Part shown: in pieces, positions 23,536 to 31,400 of the stretch
Position numbering within the stretch: the first letter of the stretch is position 1
How the letters are laid out: the number at the start of each line of letters is the position of its first letter
NCBI GenBank assembly: GCA_018228665.1
Contig: CP073692.1
Coordinates: 1 to 64,000 of the forward strand
Length of the DNA stretch: 64,000 nt
Direction of reading: 5' to 3'
Origin: Faecalicatena sp. Marseille-Q4148
Lineage (GTDB): Bacteria; Bacillota; Clostridia; Lachnospirales; Lachnospiraceae
Translations under genes and position numbers: made by a program
The notes under the pieces: generated by a model
Told to the model about the DNA's origin: nothing
Seen by the model: only the letters and a program-made list of their open reading frames with translations
Database searches by the model: none

Positions 23536-23558
23536 CTTCGGGCCATGTTGGCCCGAAG
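23536..23558. repeat. ICE palindrome copy 18
   Basis: Perfect arms CTTCGGGCCA / TGGCCCGAAG, spacer TGT, downstream of the relaxase gene. It is the last copy before the cargo block. Confidence 0.95.
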
Positions 23559-23670
23559 ATACGGGTTTGGGGCGAGCCCCAACAAGCCGCCTTTGTGCCA
23601 CTTGTGGCCACAGAGGCATTGCTTGCCACTTAGCGGCAGCCCCTAAAATAGTGCAAAAAAACAGAGGCCC

Positions 23671-24036
23671 TTATTCTGGAACCTCCGTTTCTCTGGCTTT
23701 CTTAATGCCCTCGGCTGTGGCTTCTATTACGACAAGCTCTTTTTCATTCATGGAGTTTAGAAGCACATCAATGTGCTTTCTGCAAGAGCTTGACCTTGCC
23801 CCTCCGTCCGCATGAATAAACTGGTCAACTGAAACGTCAAACATGGTAATGAGTTTAACAAAAAGGTCAAAGCTGGGATACTGACCTTTGTTCTCAATAT
23901 TCATAATGGTACGGGAGTCACGGTCTACTAATTCCGCAACATAGGCTTGTGTCCAGCCCTTTTCTTCTCGGGCTCTTTTGAGAGCCGCCCCGAGGCCGTG
24001 AAAGTCAAACCTTCTTTCATCTTGGTTCATTCTCAT
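23671..24036 (-). CDS. Xre-family transcriptional repressor
   Basis: The protein has a HTH_3 domain at about residues 15-70 (LGAALKRAREEKGWTQAYVA, then DSRTIMNIENKGQYPSFDLF) and a C-terminal helical part. It is the only backbone gene read leftward and faces the HTH/response-regulator promoter divergently, as expected for a regulator of ICE transfer. Start is the ATG at 24036 or the one at 24030. The intergenic region contains repeated ACATT/GAATGT-like AT-rich motifs that could be its operator. Confidence 0.85.
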   Translation of the reverse strand: MRMNQDERRFDFHGLGAALKRAREEKGWTQAYVAELVDRDSRTIMNIENKGQYPSFDLFVKLITMFDVSVDQFIHADGGARSSSCRKHIDVLLNSMNEKELVVIEATAEGIKKARETEVPE

Positions 24037-24134
24037 ATCACCCTATATCATTCTACATTTCGGGTTAAATTATGAGAATGTAATGAAATTTTACATTAAG
24101 TAGTATTTTATTTCGCATCCATGTGGGCTCTAAC

Positions 24135-24163
24135 TTGTATTATTCGAGGTAGAGAACTATAAT
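24135..24163 (+). promoter_or_regulatory. Promoter of the HTH/two-component/ABC block
   Basis: -35 TTGTAT (24135-24140), 17-bp spacer, -10 TATAAT (24158-24163), 20 nt before the next start codon, in the divergent region next to the Xre gene. Confidence 0.7.
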
Positions 24164-24183
24164 ATATCCTGTGGAGGTGCGAA

Positions 24184-24393
24184 ATGGACTATATGACATT
24201 GAAAGAGGCCGCCGAAAAGTGGGGCGTGACAGCTCGTAGGGTAAATTATTATTGCGCCGGTGGGCGTATCCCCGGCGCTGTGAAAATGGCCGGTGTTTGG
24301 CTACTCCCTAAAACTGTGGAGAAGCCGCTTGATGGCCGGACAAAACAAGGAAAGGAACTAAAAAATGCAAAGGATACTTTATGTAGAAGATGA
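24184..24393 (+). CDS. Small HTH DNA-binding protein
   Basis: A 69-residue protein with MTLKEAAEKWGVTARRVNYYCAG-type sequence, a MerR/excisionase-like winged helix that reads LKEAAEKWGVTARRVNYY early on. It could be a transcription regulator or an excision factor. GTGGAGG lies 6 nt upstream. Its 3' end overlaps the response-regulator gene by 29 nt. Confidence 0.75.
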   Translation: MDYMTLKEAAEKWGVTARRVNYYCAGGRIPGAVKMAGVWLLPKTVEKPLDGRTKQGKELKNAKDTLCRR

Positions 24394-25048
24394 TTTAAGC
24401 CTAATTGACGGTCTGCAATATACTTTAGAAATAAGTGGATATACAGTAGACAATGCCAAAACTAAAAAAGAAGCTTTAATATTATTCAAAAAGAATACTT
24501 ATGATTTGCTGTTACTGGATGTTACTCTTCCAGACGGTACAGGATTTGATGTTTGCAAAGAGGTACGGAACAGTTCAACCGTCCCTATTATATTTTTAAC
24601 AGCATCGGATCAGGAAATCAGTATTGTCCGGGGGCTCGATATGGGTGCCGACGATTATATTACAAAGCCATTCAAGCTGAATGAATTGTTATCCCGAATT
24701 AAGGCAATCCTGCGCCGCTCCTTGCAGTTTTCTAAAGCGGACACTATTCTGGAAGCCAATGGTATTCGTGTAGATACGGCGGAACGGCTCGTTTGGAAAA
24801 ATGATGAACCGCTTGATCTCCCGCTGGTGGAATACAAATTACTGTGTCTGTTCATGCAAAATCCTAATCACCTTATGCCGCGAGAAATGATCCTGGATAA
24901 GATGTGGGATGGCAACGGAAACTTTGTGGATGACAATACCTTGTCTGTGTATATCCGGCGGCTAAGAAACAAAATTGAGGATACTCCCAATCAGCCTAAA
25001 TACCTGCTGACGGAACGAGGGATTGGATATAAATGGGTTGTTGAGTGA
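24365..25048 (+). CDS. OmpR-family response regulator
   Basis: The 227-residue protein has a receiver domain with D52 in LLLLDVTLPDG, a conserved T/S in FLTASDQ and K in ITKPF. A winged-helix output domain follows with YKLLCLFMQNPNHLMPRE and SVYIRRLRNKIED, and it ends GIGYKW. It is the cognate regulator of the adjacent kinase and probably controls the ABC transporter genes downstream. The ORF starts inside the small HTH gene. Confidence 0.93.
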   Translation: MQRILYVEDDLSLIDGLQYTLEISGYTVDNAKTKKEALILFKKNTYDLLLLDVTLPDGTGFDVCKEVRNSSTVPIIFLTASDQEISIVRGLDMGADDYITKPFKLNELLSRIKAILRRSLQFSKADTILEANGIRVDTAERLVWKNDEPLDLPLVEYKLLCLFMQNPNHLMPREMILDKMWDGNGNFVDDNTLSVYIRRLRNKIEDTPNQPKYLLTERGIGYKWVVE

Positions 25049-25057
25049 GGATAATGT

Positions 25058-26293
25058 ATGGGTAAATTAGGAAAAGAAACAAAGAAGCTATTGTTGGCAA
25101 TTACAATCATCTGTCTTGTTTCGTTTTTACTTGCCGTAGGGATTTCATTTTTGCTGACAAAGAATTTCCAACATGAATTGTTGCTTCATGATTATGGAGT
25201 TTCCGGCTATCAACTGAACCATGAGGATGAATTGCAGATTTCAGCTTTTACTTCACTGCCAAACGAGAATGATATAGAACGCGGTAGGGAGGCTCTGGCC
25301 TCTATAGGATATGATGAAACGGCCTCCATGCGTTTTCTTCCTGCTGTCCAGACATACCGAAATCAGACGGTGCTTTCTATATTTGTGCTGTTGGTTTTCC
25401 TGTTTGGGGCAATCTACTTATCGCTCTTTCTCTATCTTCAACGCCAACACAAGGCTTTCAGTAATGCTGAAAATACCATCCGTCAATTTCTGGACGGTAA
25501 TACCACATCCCGTATCGAATGTTCACAAGCTGGCGACTGGTACAGCCTTTTTCATGCCATCAATGAAATGGCGACTATCCTCTCTGCTCATGCTGAGAAC
25601 CAGAGGCAGACAAAAGAATTTTTGCAGGACATTATTTCAGATGTATCACATCAGATTAAAACGCCGCTGTCTGCCCTGAAAATGTACCATGAGATTATAG
25701 AGAGCCATAAAGATGATGCCGCAACCGTAAGCAGCTTTACCGAAAAATCTCAAAGAGAAATCAAGCGGATGGAAGATGTGATTTACACCTTGCTGAAACT
25801 GGCGCGTCTGGATGCAGGGATTATCCAGATGGAGAAATCGGAAGAAAATGTTTCCATTCTTATGCAGGATGTTTTAGAACGCTTTGAAACTTGGGCGGAA
25901 CGGGAGCATAAAACAATTACGCTTTTCGGCAAAGAAAATGTTATTTTATTATGTGATGCCTTATGGGTATCGGAAGCCATCGGCAATATTATAAAAAACG
26001 CTTTGGAGCATACAGAAAACGGCGGCCATATCGGAGTAAAATGGAACCAGTCTCCTTTAATGACACAAATTGAAATTTCCGATGATGGAAAAGGAATACA
26101 CCCGGAAGATCTGTATAATATTTTCAAACGGTTTTACCGAAGTCGTCTTTCTTCGGATGTTCATGGCATTGGTCTTGGTCTGCCATTGGCGAAATCCATT
26201 GTAGAAGCACACGGCGGAACAATCTCCGTGACCAGTACACCCGGAATGGGAACTACATTTACATTGAATTTCATCAACCTTACAAATGAGTAA
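25058..26293 (+). CDS. Sensor histidine kinase
   Basis: The 411-residue protein has two membrane segments (about residues 11-33 and 107-128) enclosing a ~70-residue sensor loop, then a HAMP-like linker. The H-box SDVSHQIKTPLSAL has its His near residue 199. The ATPase domain has GNIIKNALEHT (N-box), DDGKGI (G1), FKRFYRS (F) and GIGLGL (G2). It should phosphorylate the neighbouring OmpR-type regulator on sensing an extracellular signal, possibly an antimicrobial peptide. The stop codon lies in the first copy of a 32-bp direct repeat. Confidence 0.93.
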   Translation: MGKLGKETKKLLLAITIICLVSFLLAVGISFLLTKNFQHELLLHDYGVSGYQLNHEDELQISAFTSLPNENDIERGREALASIGYDETASMRFLPAVQTYRNQTVLSIFVLLVFLFGAIYLSLFLYLQRQHKAFSNAENTIRQFLDGNTTSRIECSQAGDWYSLFHAINEMATILSAHAENQRQTKEFLQDIISDVSHQIKTPLSALKMYHEIIESHKDDAATVSSFTEKSQREIKRMEDVIYTLLKLARLDAGIIQMEKSEENVSILMQDVLERFETWAEREHKTITLFGKENVILLCDALWVSEAIGNIIKNALEHTENGGHIGVKWNQSPLMTQIEISDDGKGIHPEDLYNIFKRFYRSRLSSDVHGIGLGLPLAKSIVEAHGGTISVTSTPGMGTTFTLNFINLTNE

Positions 26294-26316
26294 GATGCAG
26301 GTCACTTGGAAGTAAG
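26285..26316 (+). repeat. 32-bp direct repeat, left copy
   Basis: AATGAGTAAGATG followed by a three-base variable part and GTCACTTGGAAGTAAG. 29 of 32 bases match 29446-29477. The two copies bracket the two transporter genes. It contains the stop codon of the kinase gene. Confidence 0.85.
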
Positions 26317-26356
26317 TCAAAGGGGGTATGATGGGTTCATAAAGGAGGTAACGAAT

Positions 26357-27040
26357 ATGAATATTCTTGAAGTACAAGACCTGTGCAAGACCTATGGTAC
26401 AGGGGAAACCGAGGTTCATGCACTGAACCATGTTTCATTTTCCGTTCGCAAAGGCGAATTTATTGCCATCATTGGCGAGTCGGGTTCCGGAAAAAGTACC
26501 TTGCTGAATGTAATCGGCGCTCTGGACAGTGCCACTTCCGGCAAGGTATGGATTGATGGACAGGATATTTTTTCTATGCCGGAGAAAAAATTAACCGTGT
26601 TCCGGCGTCAGCACATTGGATTTATCTTTCAGTCGTTCAATTTGATCCCGGAACTGGATGTGGAACAGAATATCACTTTCCCGTTGCTGCTTGACTATAA
26701 GCGACCGGATCAGAAATTTGTCAATGAACTGCTGAATGTGTTGGGGCTGACTGAACGACGCCACCATCTGCCCAGCCAGCTTTCCGGTGGTCAGCAGCAG
26801 CGTGTGGCGATTGGCCGGGCATTAGTCACGCGCCCAGCCCTGATTATGGCAGATGAACCGACTGGAAATTTGGACAGCAAAAATAGTCAGGAAGTTTTGG
26901 CTTTATTGCAAACCATGTCGGACAGGTATCAACAGACCATTTTGATGATAACCCACAACAAAAATCACGCCAGCGCAGCAGACCGCGTGTTCCGTATGAC
27001 CGATGGTGTGTTAAAGGATTTGGGGGTGTCGTCGCGTTGA
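26357..27040 (+). CDS. ABC transporter ATP-binding protein
   Basis: The 227-residue ATPase has Walker A GESGSGKST at residues 39-47, a Q-loop FQSFNLIPEL, the signature LSGGQQQR near residue 142, Walker B LIMADEPTGNLDS and an H-loop THNK. It belongs to the MacB/LolD/BceA-like group that pairs with FtsX-type permeases. AAAGGAGG lies 9 nt upstream of the ATG at 26357. Its stop overlaps the TTG start of the permease (TTGA). Confidence 0.93.
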   Translation: MNILEVQDLCKTYGTGETEVHALNHVSFSVRKGEFIAIIGESGSGKSTLLNVIGALDSATSGKVWIDGQDIFSMPEKKLTVFRRQHIGFIFQSFNLIPELDVEQNITFPLLLDYKRPDQKFVNELLNVLGLTERRHHLPSQLSGGQQQRVAIGRALVTRPALIMADEPTGNLDSKNSQEVLALLQTMSDRYQQTILMITHNKNHASAADRVFRMTDGVLKDLGVSSR

Positions 27041-29370
27041 AAAGCTATCTTGGATTGGTGCCGCAGTATGAAAAGGTACACCGTAAGAACAATCGAATTT
27101 CGGTTCTCTGCATTGTACTTTCGGTATTGCTGGTAACTGCTATTTTCAGCATGGCCGACATGGCGCTGCGCGCACAGAAAAATTATTTTATCAAAACAAA
27201 TGGGGAATACCATATCAGTTTGACCGATATAGATGAACAGACGGCAGAACTCGTAAAAGCGCGGATAGATGTTGCCCTGTGCGGATGGGCCTATCAAGGA
27301 AGTGCTGGCTCTATCGGCTCCAAAGCGGTCAGCTTCGCAGGTGCGAATGAGGACACCTTTTCCATTTTGACAGAAATGGACATGGAAAGTGGCTCATATC
27401 CCACCCAGCCCGATGAAGCATTATTGAATAAATCGGCTTTGGAACAGTTGGGCCTTGTGGTTGGCGACACCGTGACCGTTACAGTGCCAGACGGTTCCAG
27501 CCGGGAATACCGCATTACCGGCGTCCTTGCCGATATGGGAAGTTTGCTTAAAGCGGATGTGTATGGCATGATATTGGACGAGGACGGTTTTCGACAAATT
27601 GCGGATGAAAATGCCAAAAACGGAACCACTTTCCGCGTCCAGTTCAAAGATGGTGTAAACATTCAGGAGGCCATGAATGAAATAAAAGTGCAATATGACC
27701 TTTCAGACAGCCAGGTAAGCGAAAATACGGCGCTCCTTGGATTGATGGGACAGAGTGAAAACAGCACAATGCAATCCCTATACCTCGTTGCAGGCTTTCT
27801 TGTCCTTTTGGTGCTGATTGCTGGTGCAGTAATGATTGCCGCCAGCTTTAACACAAATGTTCTGGAACGGGTTCAGTTCTATGGCCTTTTGCGATGCTTG
27901 GGTGCATCCAAAGCACAGGTAAAGCACTTCGTTATTCTTCAAGGGCTGCGCCAAAGTATGAAGGGTGTACCGATTGGGCTGGTTGCCGGACAAATTATTA
28001 CATGGTGTGCCTGCCTTTTACTGAAATCCATCAGCGGAGAACGCTTTTCAGAGATACCTCTTTTTCAGTTCAGTGTAAGCGGTCTGATTGCTGGTGCGGT
28101 GATCGGTTTTCTGATTGTACTACTGGCATCCCTATCCCCGGCGAAAAAGGCTTCTAAAGTATCGCCGGTAACTGCAATCAGCGGCAGTACGCAGCTTACG
28201 CAAAACAAGAGGGCTGCAAATACAAAGCTGTTTCACATTGAAACCAGTATGGGGATTTTCCATGCACTATCCGGCAAAAAGAATGTATTTCTTATGACCT
28301 GCTCGTTTGCTATCAGTATTATGATGTTCCTGTCGTTTCAAGTAATGGTAGTCTTTCTCAATCAAGGGATGCCCGCACTCTCTCCATCGGCAGCAGATGT
28401 GTCTATTACAATGGGAAATACGCTTCTGGACAAGTCGCTGGTGGAACAGATCGGCAAAATGGAAGGTGTTGATAAGGTTTTTGGTCGTATGGAAATGGCT
28501 GGCCTTTCTGTTTCTTCCAATACAGGAGAAGGAACCATCACGCTCATTTCTTATGATGATAACCAATTCGGATGGGCGAAAGAAGAATTGAATAAGGGCA
28601 GTATCACGCCTGCTATGGAAAATGCAGACAGTGTGTTGGTCACTTATCAGGATGGCGTAAACTGGAATGTTGGAGATACCGTAGTTCTTCATACATCTTC
28701 CGGCGATAAGCAGATAACGATTGCCGGAATACTGGCAACGACTACGGCCAGCGGGGTCAACGGTGCGGGCAGTAGCGGATATATGATTTGCTCGGAACAG
28801 ACATTTGCCGCTTTGGTTGGCGATTTGGGTTATACGGCGATTGATGTTCAATTTTCCTCTGCTGGTGGGGATAATGCTGTTTCCACAATACGGAGCATGG
28901 TTCCATCCGACAGCACTGTTTCAGATAAGAGAATTACCAATTCTGAGTCCCAAAGCTCCTACTATACAGGCGCGGTGTTTATTTATGGCTTTCTCATTAT
29001 AATTGCACTTATCACAGTGTTTAACATTTTTAACAGCATGAACGCCAGTGTAGCGTCCAGAACAAGACAGTACGGGATCATGCGTTCTATTGGAATGGGA
29101 GCAAATCAGCTTTACAAGATGATTGCGGCAGAAGCCTTTACCTATGCAATACTTGGCTGTGTTGTTGGATGCGTCTTGGGGTTGCCTTTGAACAAGCTGA
29201 TGTTTCAGTTTTTGATTGCAGATAAATGGGGGATTGCATGGCAAATTCCTGTGGGTTCACTTCTTTTGATTGTATTCCTCTGCCTTGCGTCTGCGGCGGT
29301 TGCGATTAGACGCCCCATCCGGCAAATTAGCAGAATGGCAATCGTGGACACAATTAAGCTCCAGCAATAA
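27037..29370 (+). CDS. FtsX/MacB-type ABC permease
   Basis: The 777-residue protein has two FtsX units: an N-terminal membrane anchor (about residues 21-43), an extracytoplasmic domain, then a membrane triplet near residues 248-380; a second anchor near residue 415 with another extracytoplasmic domain, and a final triplet ending at 775. Each transmembrane bundle carries the FYGLLRCLGASKAQ- or YGIMRSIGMGANQ-type coupling helix. With the ATPase and the two-component system it resembles antimicrobial-peptide sensing and resistance modules; the substrate is unknown. The start is TTG at 27037, overlapping the ATPase stop. Confidence 0.92.
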   Translation: MKSYLGLVPQYEKVHRKNNRISVLCIVLSVLLVTAIFSMADMALRAQKNYFIKTNGEYHISLTDIDEQTAELVKARIDVALCGWAYQGSAGSIGSKAVSFAGANEDTFSILTEMDMESGSYPTQPDEALLNKSALEQLGLVVGDTVTVTVPDGSSREYRITGVLADMGSLLKADVYGMILDEDGFRQIADENAKNGTTFRVQFKDGVNIQEAMNEIKVQYDLSDSQVSENTALLGLMGQSENSTMQSLYLVAGFLVLLVLIAGAVMIAASFNTNVLERVQFYGLLRCLGASKAQVKHFVILQGLRQSMKGVPIGLVAGQIITWCACLLLKSISGERFSEIPLFQFSVSGLIAGAVIGFLIVLLASLSPAKKASKVSPVTAISGSTQLTQNKRAANTKLFHIETSMGIFHALSGKKNVFLMTCSFAISIMMFLSFQVMVVFLNQGMPALSPSAADVSITMGNTLLDKSLVEQIGKMEGVDKVFGRMEMAGLSVSSNTGEGTITLISYDDNQFGWAKEELNKGSITPAMENADSVLVTYQDGVNWNVGDTVVLHTSSGDKQITIAGILATTTASGVNGAGSSGYMICSEQTFAALVGDLGYTAIDVQFSSAGGDNAVSTIRSMVPSDSTVSDKRITNSESQSSYYTGAVFIYGFLIIIALITVFNIFNSMNASVASRTRQYGIMRSIGMGANQLYKMIAAEAFTYAILGCVVGCVLGLPLNKLMFQFLIADKWGIAWQIPVGSLLLIVFLCLASAAVAIRRPIRQISRMAIVDTIKLQQ

Positions 29371-29396
29371 TTTTATCGAATAACAAACGCCAAAGG

Positions 29397-29430
29397 CTGG
29401 CCTTCTATTTCTTCGGAGGGCCAGTTTTTT
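29397..29430 (+). terminator. Terminator after the ABC permease
   Basis: CTGGCC and GGCCAG pair around an A/T-rich loop and are followed by six T. Confidence 0.75.
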
Positions 29431-29445
29431 GGTATCCATCTTACT

Positions 29446-29477
29446 AATGAGTAAGATGGATGTCACTTGGAAGTAAG
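29446..29477 (+). repeat. 32-bp direct repeat, right copy
   Basis: Second copy of the sequence at 26285-26316, with three mismatches, 16 nt past the transporter terminator. Confidence 0.85.
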
Positions 29478-29506
29478 ATTGAATTTATAAAATAAAGGCA
29501 ATAGAA

Positions 29507-29700
29507 GTGTTTCTGCCGGACGACGGCAAAGAAAAAAAGCCGTCGTAAAGCAGACACATTCACGCGCCCATGAAGCGGCGGCTTTGACTTTCAGAGCCGC
29601 CGTTTCTTTTCGTCTATCCTAAACCAACGACGACCTAACACCGTGTAAATCCACGGCGGCATATAGGAGGATTGCCGCCGTGTCCATTTTTGTCTTTTTT
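29507..29700 (+). other. Gene-free stretch with three strong GC hairpins
   Basis: Hairpin A (29520-29546, ACGACGGC / GCCGTCGT with an A-rich loop, extended by GTGTTTCTGC / GCAGACAC), hairpin B (29575-29610, GCGGCGGCT / AGCCGCC then T-rich) and hairpin C (29652-29700, CACGGCGGC / GCCGCCGTG then a T-rich tract) follow one another. B and C look like terminators. The rest of 29701-29956 holds no convincing gene. This is the junction where the GC-rich ICE backbone resumes. Confidence 0.65.
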
Positions 29701-29860
29701 CACAGTACCCATGATCTGCACCAGCTAAAAAAAGCGTAGCTCCCCCTCCGGGGTATTCCGGCTATGTATGCGAAATTTGTTGGAACCTTAACTATTATGT
29801 CATTTCATGCGTCCGTGTGGCTTCATGCCGCCCGGGCGCTTTTACGTTCTTATGGGTTAG

Positions 29861-29883
29861 CTTCGGGTCATGTTGGCCCGAAG
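29861..29883. repeat. ICE palindrome copy 19
   Basis: Arms CTTCGGGTCA / TGGCCCGAAG, spacer TGT, with one T/G pair. First copy after the cargo block, 74 nt before the sigma-like gene. Confidence 0.92.
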
Positions 29884-29956
29884 TCATTCCCCGGTGCCGC
29901 TCCCCGCCGCCTTCGTTTCGGTCACTCGTCAACCAACAACCGAAACGGAGGTCAAT

Positions 29957-30379
29957 ATGGCTATTATCAATTTGCGGGACTATTACCCATTCTATACATC
30001 AGATTGCTTCATGGAAGTATCGGAAGAAGTTGCAGAAATGTTCAAAGAGTTTGATCGTAAAGAGGCTGCTTATCGGCTGCGTACATACCGCCACAAAGCC
30101 TACTATTCCCTTGATCGGGATGACGGGCTGGAGCATGAAGCTGTCTTTGTTGCCTTATCTCCCCATGAACTGTATGAGCGGAAAGTGACCATGCAGGAGC
30201 TTCACGCAGCGATTTCCAGTCTGCCGGACAAACAGGCAAAACGGATTTATGCTCATTTCATTCTCGGCATGACCAAACAGGACATTGCCCGGGCAGAGGG
30301 CGTCCATGAAAAAGTGGTTCGTGTCGCAATCGAGCGAGGTCTGCGGCGCTTAGAAAAAATTTTGAAAAATTCTTTGTAA
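29957..30379 (+). CDS. Sigma-70 region 4-like regulator
   Basis: The 140-residue protein begins MAIINLRDYYPFYTSDCF and ends in a sigma region 4-like HTH (ISSLPDKQAKRIYAHFILGM, then TKQDIARAEGVHEKVVRVAI and RRLEKIL). Such proteins are found near the recombinase end of Tn1549-like ICEs and are thought to activate ICE transcription; lacking region 2, it is not a complete sigma factor. ACGGAGG lies about 5-6 nt upstream of ATG 29957. Confidence 0.85.
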   Translation: MAIINLRDYYPFYTSDCFMEVSEEVAEMFKEFDRKEAAYRLRTYRHKAYYSLDRDDGLEHEAVFVALSPHELYERKVTMQELHAAISSLPDKQAKRIYAHFILGMTKQDIARAEGVHEKVVRVAIERGLRRLEKILKNSL

Positions 30380-30429
30380 GGCGTACCGATTTAGGCCGGA
30401 AAATGAAATGGCTTATGAGAGGCAAAACA

Positions 30430-30452
30430 CTTCGGGTCACAATGGCCCGAGG
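30430..30452. repeat. ICE palindrome copy 20
   Basis: Arms CTTCGGGTCA / TGGCCCGAGG, spacer CAA, with two T/G pairs. It separates the sigma-like gene from the candidate structured RNA. Confidence 0.92.
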
Positions 30453-30870
30453 TTCAGACAAGCCTCATGCAGATTGAAAATTGAATAAAAAGACACCCGG
30501 ATACGAAGGGAAACGCGCTGTGTGACAGACCCGCCATGACCTCGGATTTCAAAGAATACAGTCTTTGTAAAACTGAGCGAGCGAACAGGTCCATGCCATA
30601 GGTGGGGCAAGGCTGGCTCCACCGGAACAGGCGCAGAACCCGGATACTTGCGTTTAGTCACAGTCCGAGCGTTGAAGCGGCCTTGCAAGCCGTGAGCCGT
30701 CGCAGGCAATGAGAACGCCTTGCCATCAGAATGGGGAGAGTTGAAATACTATGGGGCATGAAGCCTATGCCCGTCCGGTGTGTCTGAAATGAAGTGAAAA
30801 CCTATGGGGAGCCCCCGGCAATGCTGTCTGATGATAGGCCAACCGTTCCGGCGTGGCTCCCCATCTTTTC
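30453..30870 (+). ncRNA. Candidate large structured RNA of the ICE
   Basis: About 420 nt between the sigma-like gene and a small ORF contain no credible coding frame, but many complementary segments. The 3' part is closed by ATGGGGAGCC (near 30805) pairing with GGCTCCCCAT (near 30855), followed by CTTTTC. The middle has GCGGCCTTGCAAGCCGTGAG- and GCCATAGGTGGGGCAAGGC-like elements. I cannot assign it to a known RNA family. A regulatory RNA or long leader for the downstream ORF is possible. Confidence 0.45.
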
Positions 30871-30886
30871 AAAAAAGGAGCACTTT

Positions 30887-31090
30887 ATGGGAAATGCGTT
30901 TGGAATGATCCCCGGCTTGGAACCGGACGAATGGAGCAATGACGCCTGCCGTGGTTATGTCATTATGGCAATGGAGAACTGCGGATTTTCAAAGAAGGAT
31001 ATACGGCGTGTTGTGGGGCAGCTTTATGAAGTATTCGACCTCAACAGCGTGGAGGACGCCAAAGAAAAGTACCTTTCCAGTCCTTACTGA
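30887..31090 (+). CDS. Small ICE protein
   Basis: A 67-residue protein (MGNAFGMIPGLEPDEWSNDA ... VIMAMENCGFSKKDIRRVVG ... VFDLNSVEDA) with an AAAAGGAG site 7 nt before the ATG. The middle is helical. Not recognised, but a gene of this type commonly lies between the sigma-like gene and the recombinase. Confidence 0.7.
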   Translation: MGNAFGMIPGLEPDEWSNDACRGYVIMAMENCGFSKKDIRRVVGQLYEVFDLNSVEDAKEKYLSSPY

Positions 31091-31113
31091 CCTCGGGCCA
31101 CATTGACCCGAAG
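31091..31113. repeat. ICE palindrome copy 21
   Basis: Arms CCTCGGGCCA / TGACCCGAAG, spacer CAT, with two C/A non-pairs. It starts directly after the stop codon and is the last copy. Confidence 0.92.
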
Positions 31114-31128
31114 TGGAGAAAGCTCAAA

Positions 31129-31156
31129 GGGCGGCACCTGCTGGGTGCCGTCTTTT
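31129..31156 (+). terminator. Hairpin with T-run before the 58-residue gene
   Basis: GGGCGGCACC pairs with GGGTGCCGTC around TGCT, followed by TTTT. Confidence 0.6.
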
Positions 31157-31223
31157 GACATTTCCCCACGGGACAAGTGGGAAAGGCTGGCATATACACG
31201 CACTTTCGCAAAGGAGGTTTTCA

Positions 31224-31400
31224 ATGACGCAAGCTGTCACTTATGAACGAGAAACAAAGTCTGTCGCATTTCAAGGGAAGATCATTGTGCTGGAAAGCCT
31301 CACGCCGGTACTTCCCCCGAAGGAGAAAGAACAGCGCAAAAAAGAAATTGAGCGTTGTCTTTACGAGGTGTTCAGCAAATATGGGGACAGATTTCCCTAA
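31224..31400 (+). CDS. Small ICE protein upstream of the recombinase
   Basis: A 58-residue protein (MTQAVTYERETKSVAFQGKI ... PPKEKEQRKKEIERCLYEVF) with a perfect AAAGGAGG 7 nt upstream. The pattern is frequent beside ICE serine recombinases; function unknown. The recombinase promoter begins at its stop codon. Confidence 0.7.
   Translation: MTQAVTYERETKSVAFQGKIIVLESLTPVLPPKEKEQRKKEIERCLYEVFSKYGDRFP

Noticed and set aside
23506..23646. 46-codon ORF after the relaxase gene
   Set aside because: It reads through palindrome copy 18 and has a weak start signal. Similar short frames recur beside such palindromes, so coding is doubtful.
1067..31113. The repeated palindromes considered as a CRISPR array or integron attC sites
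   Set aside because: Spacing is hundreds to thousands of bases with genes between, there are no cas genes, and the sites lack attC features.
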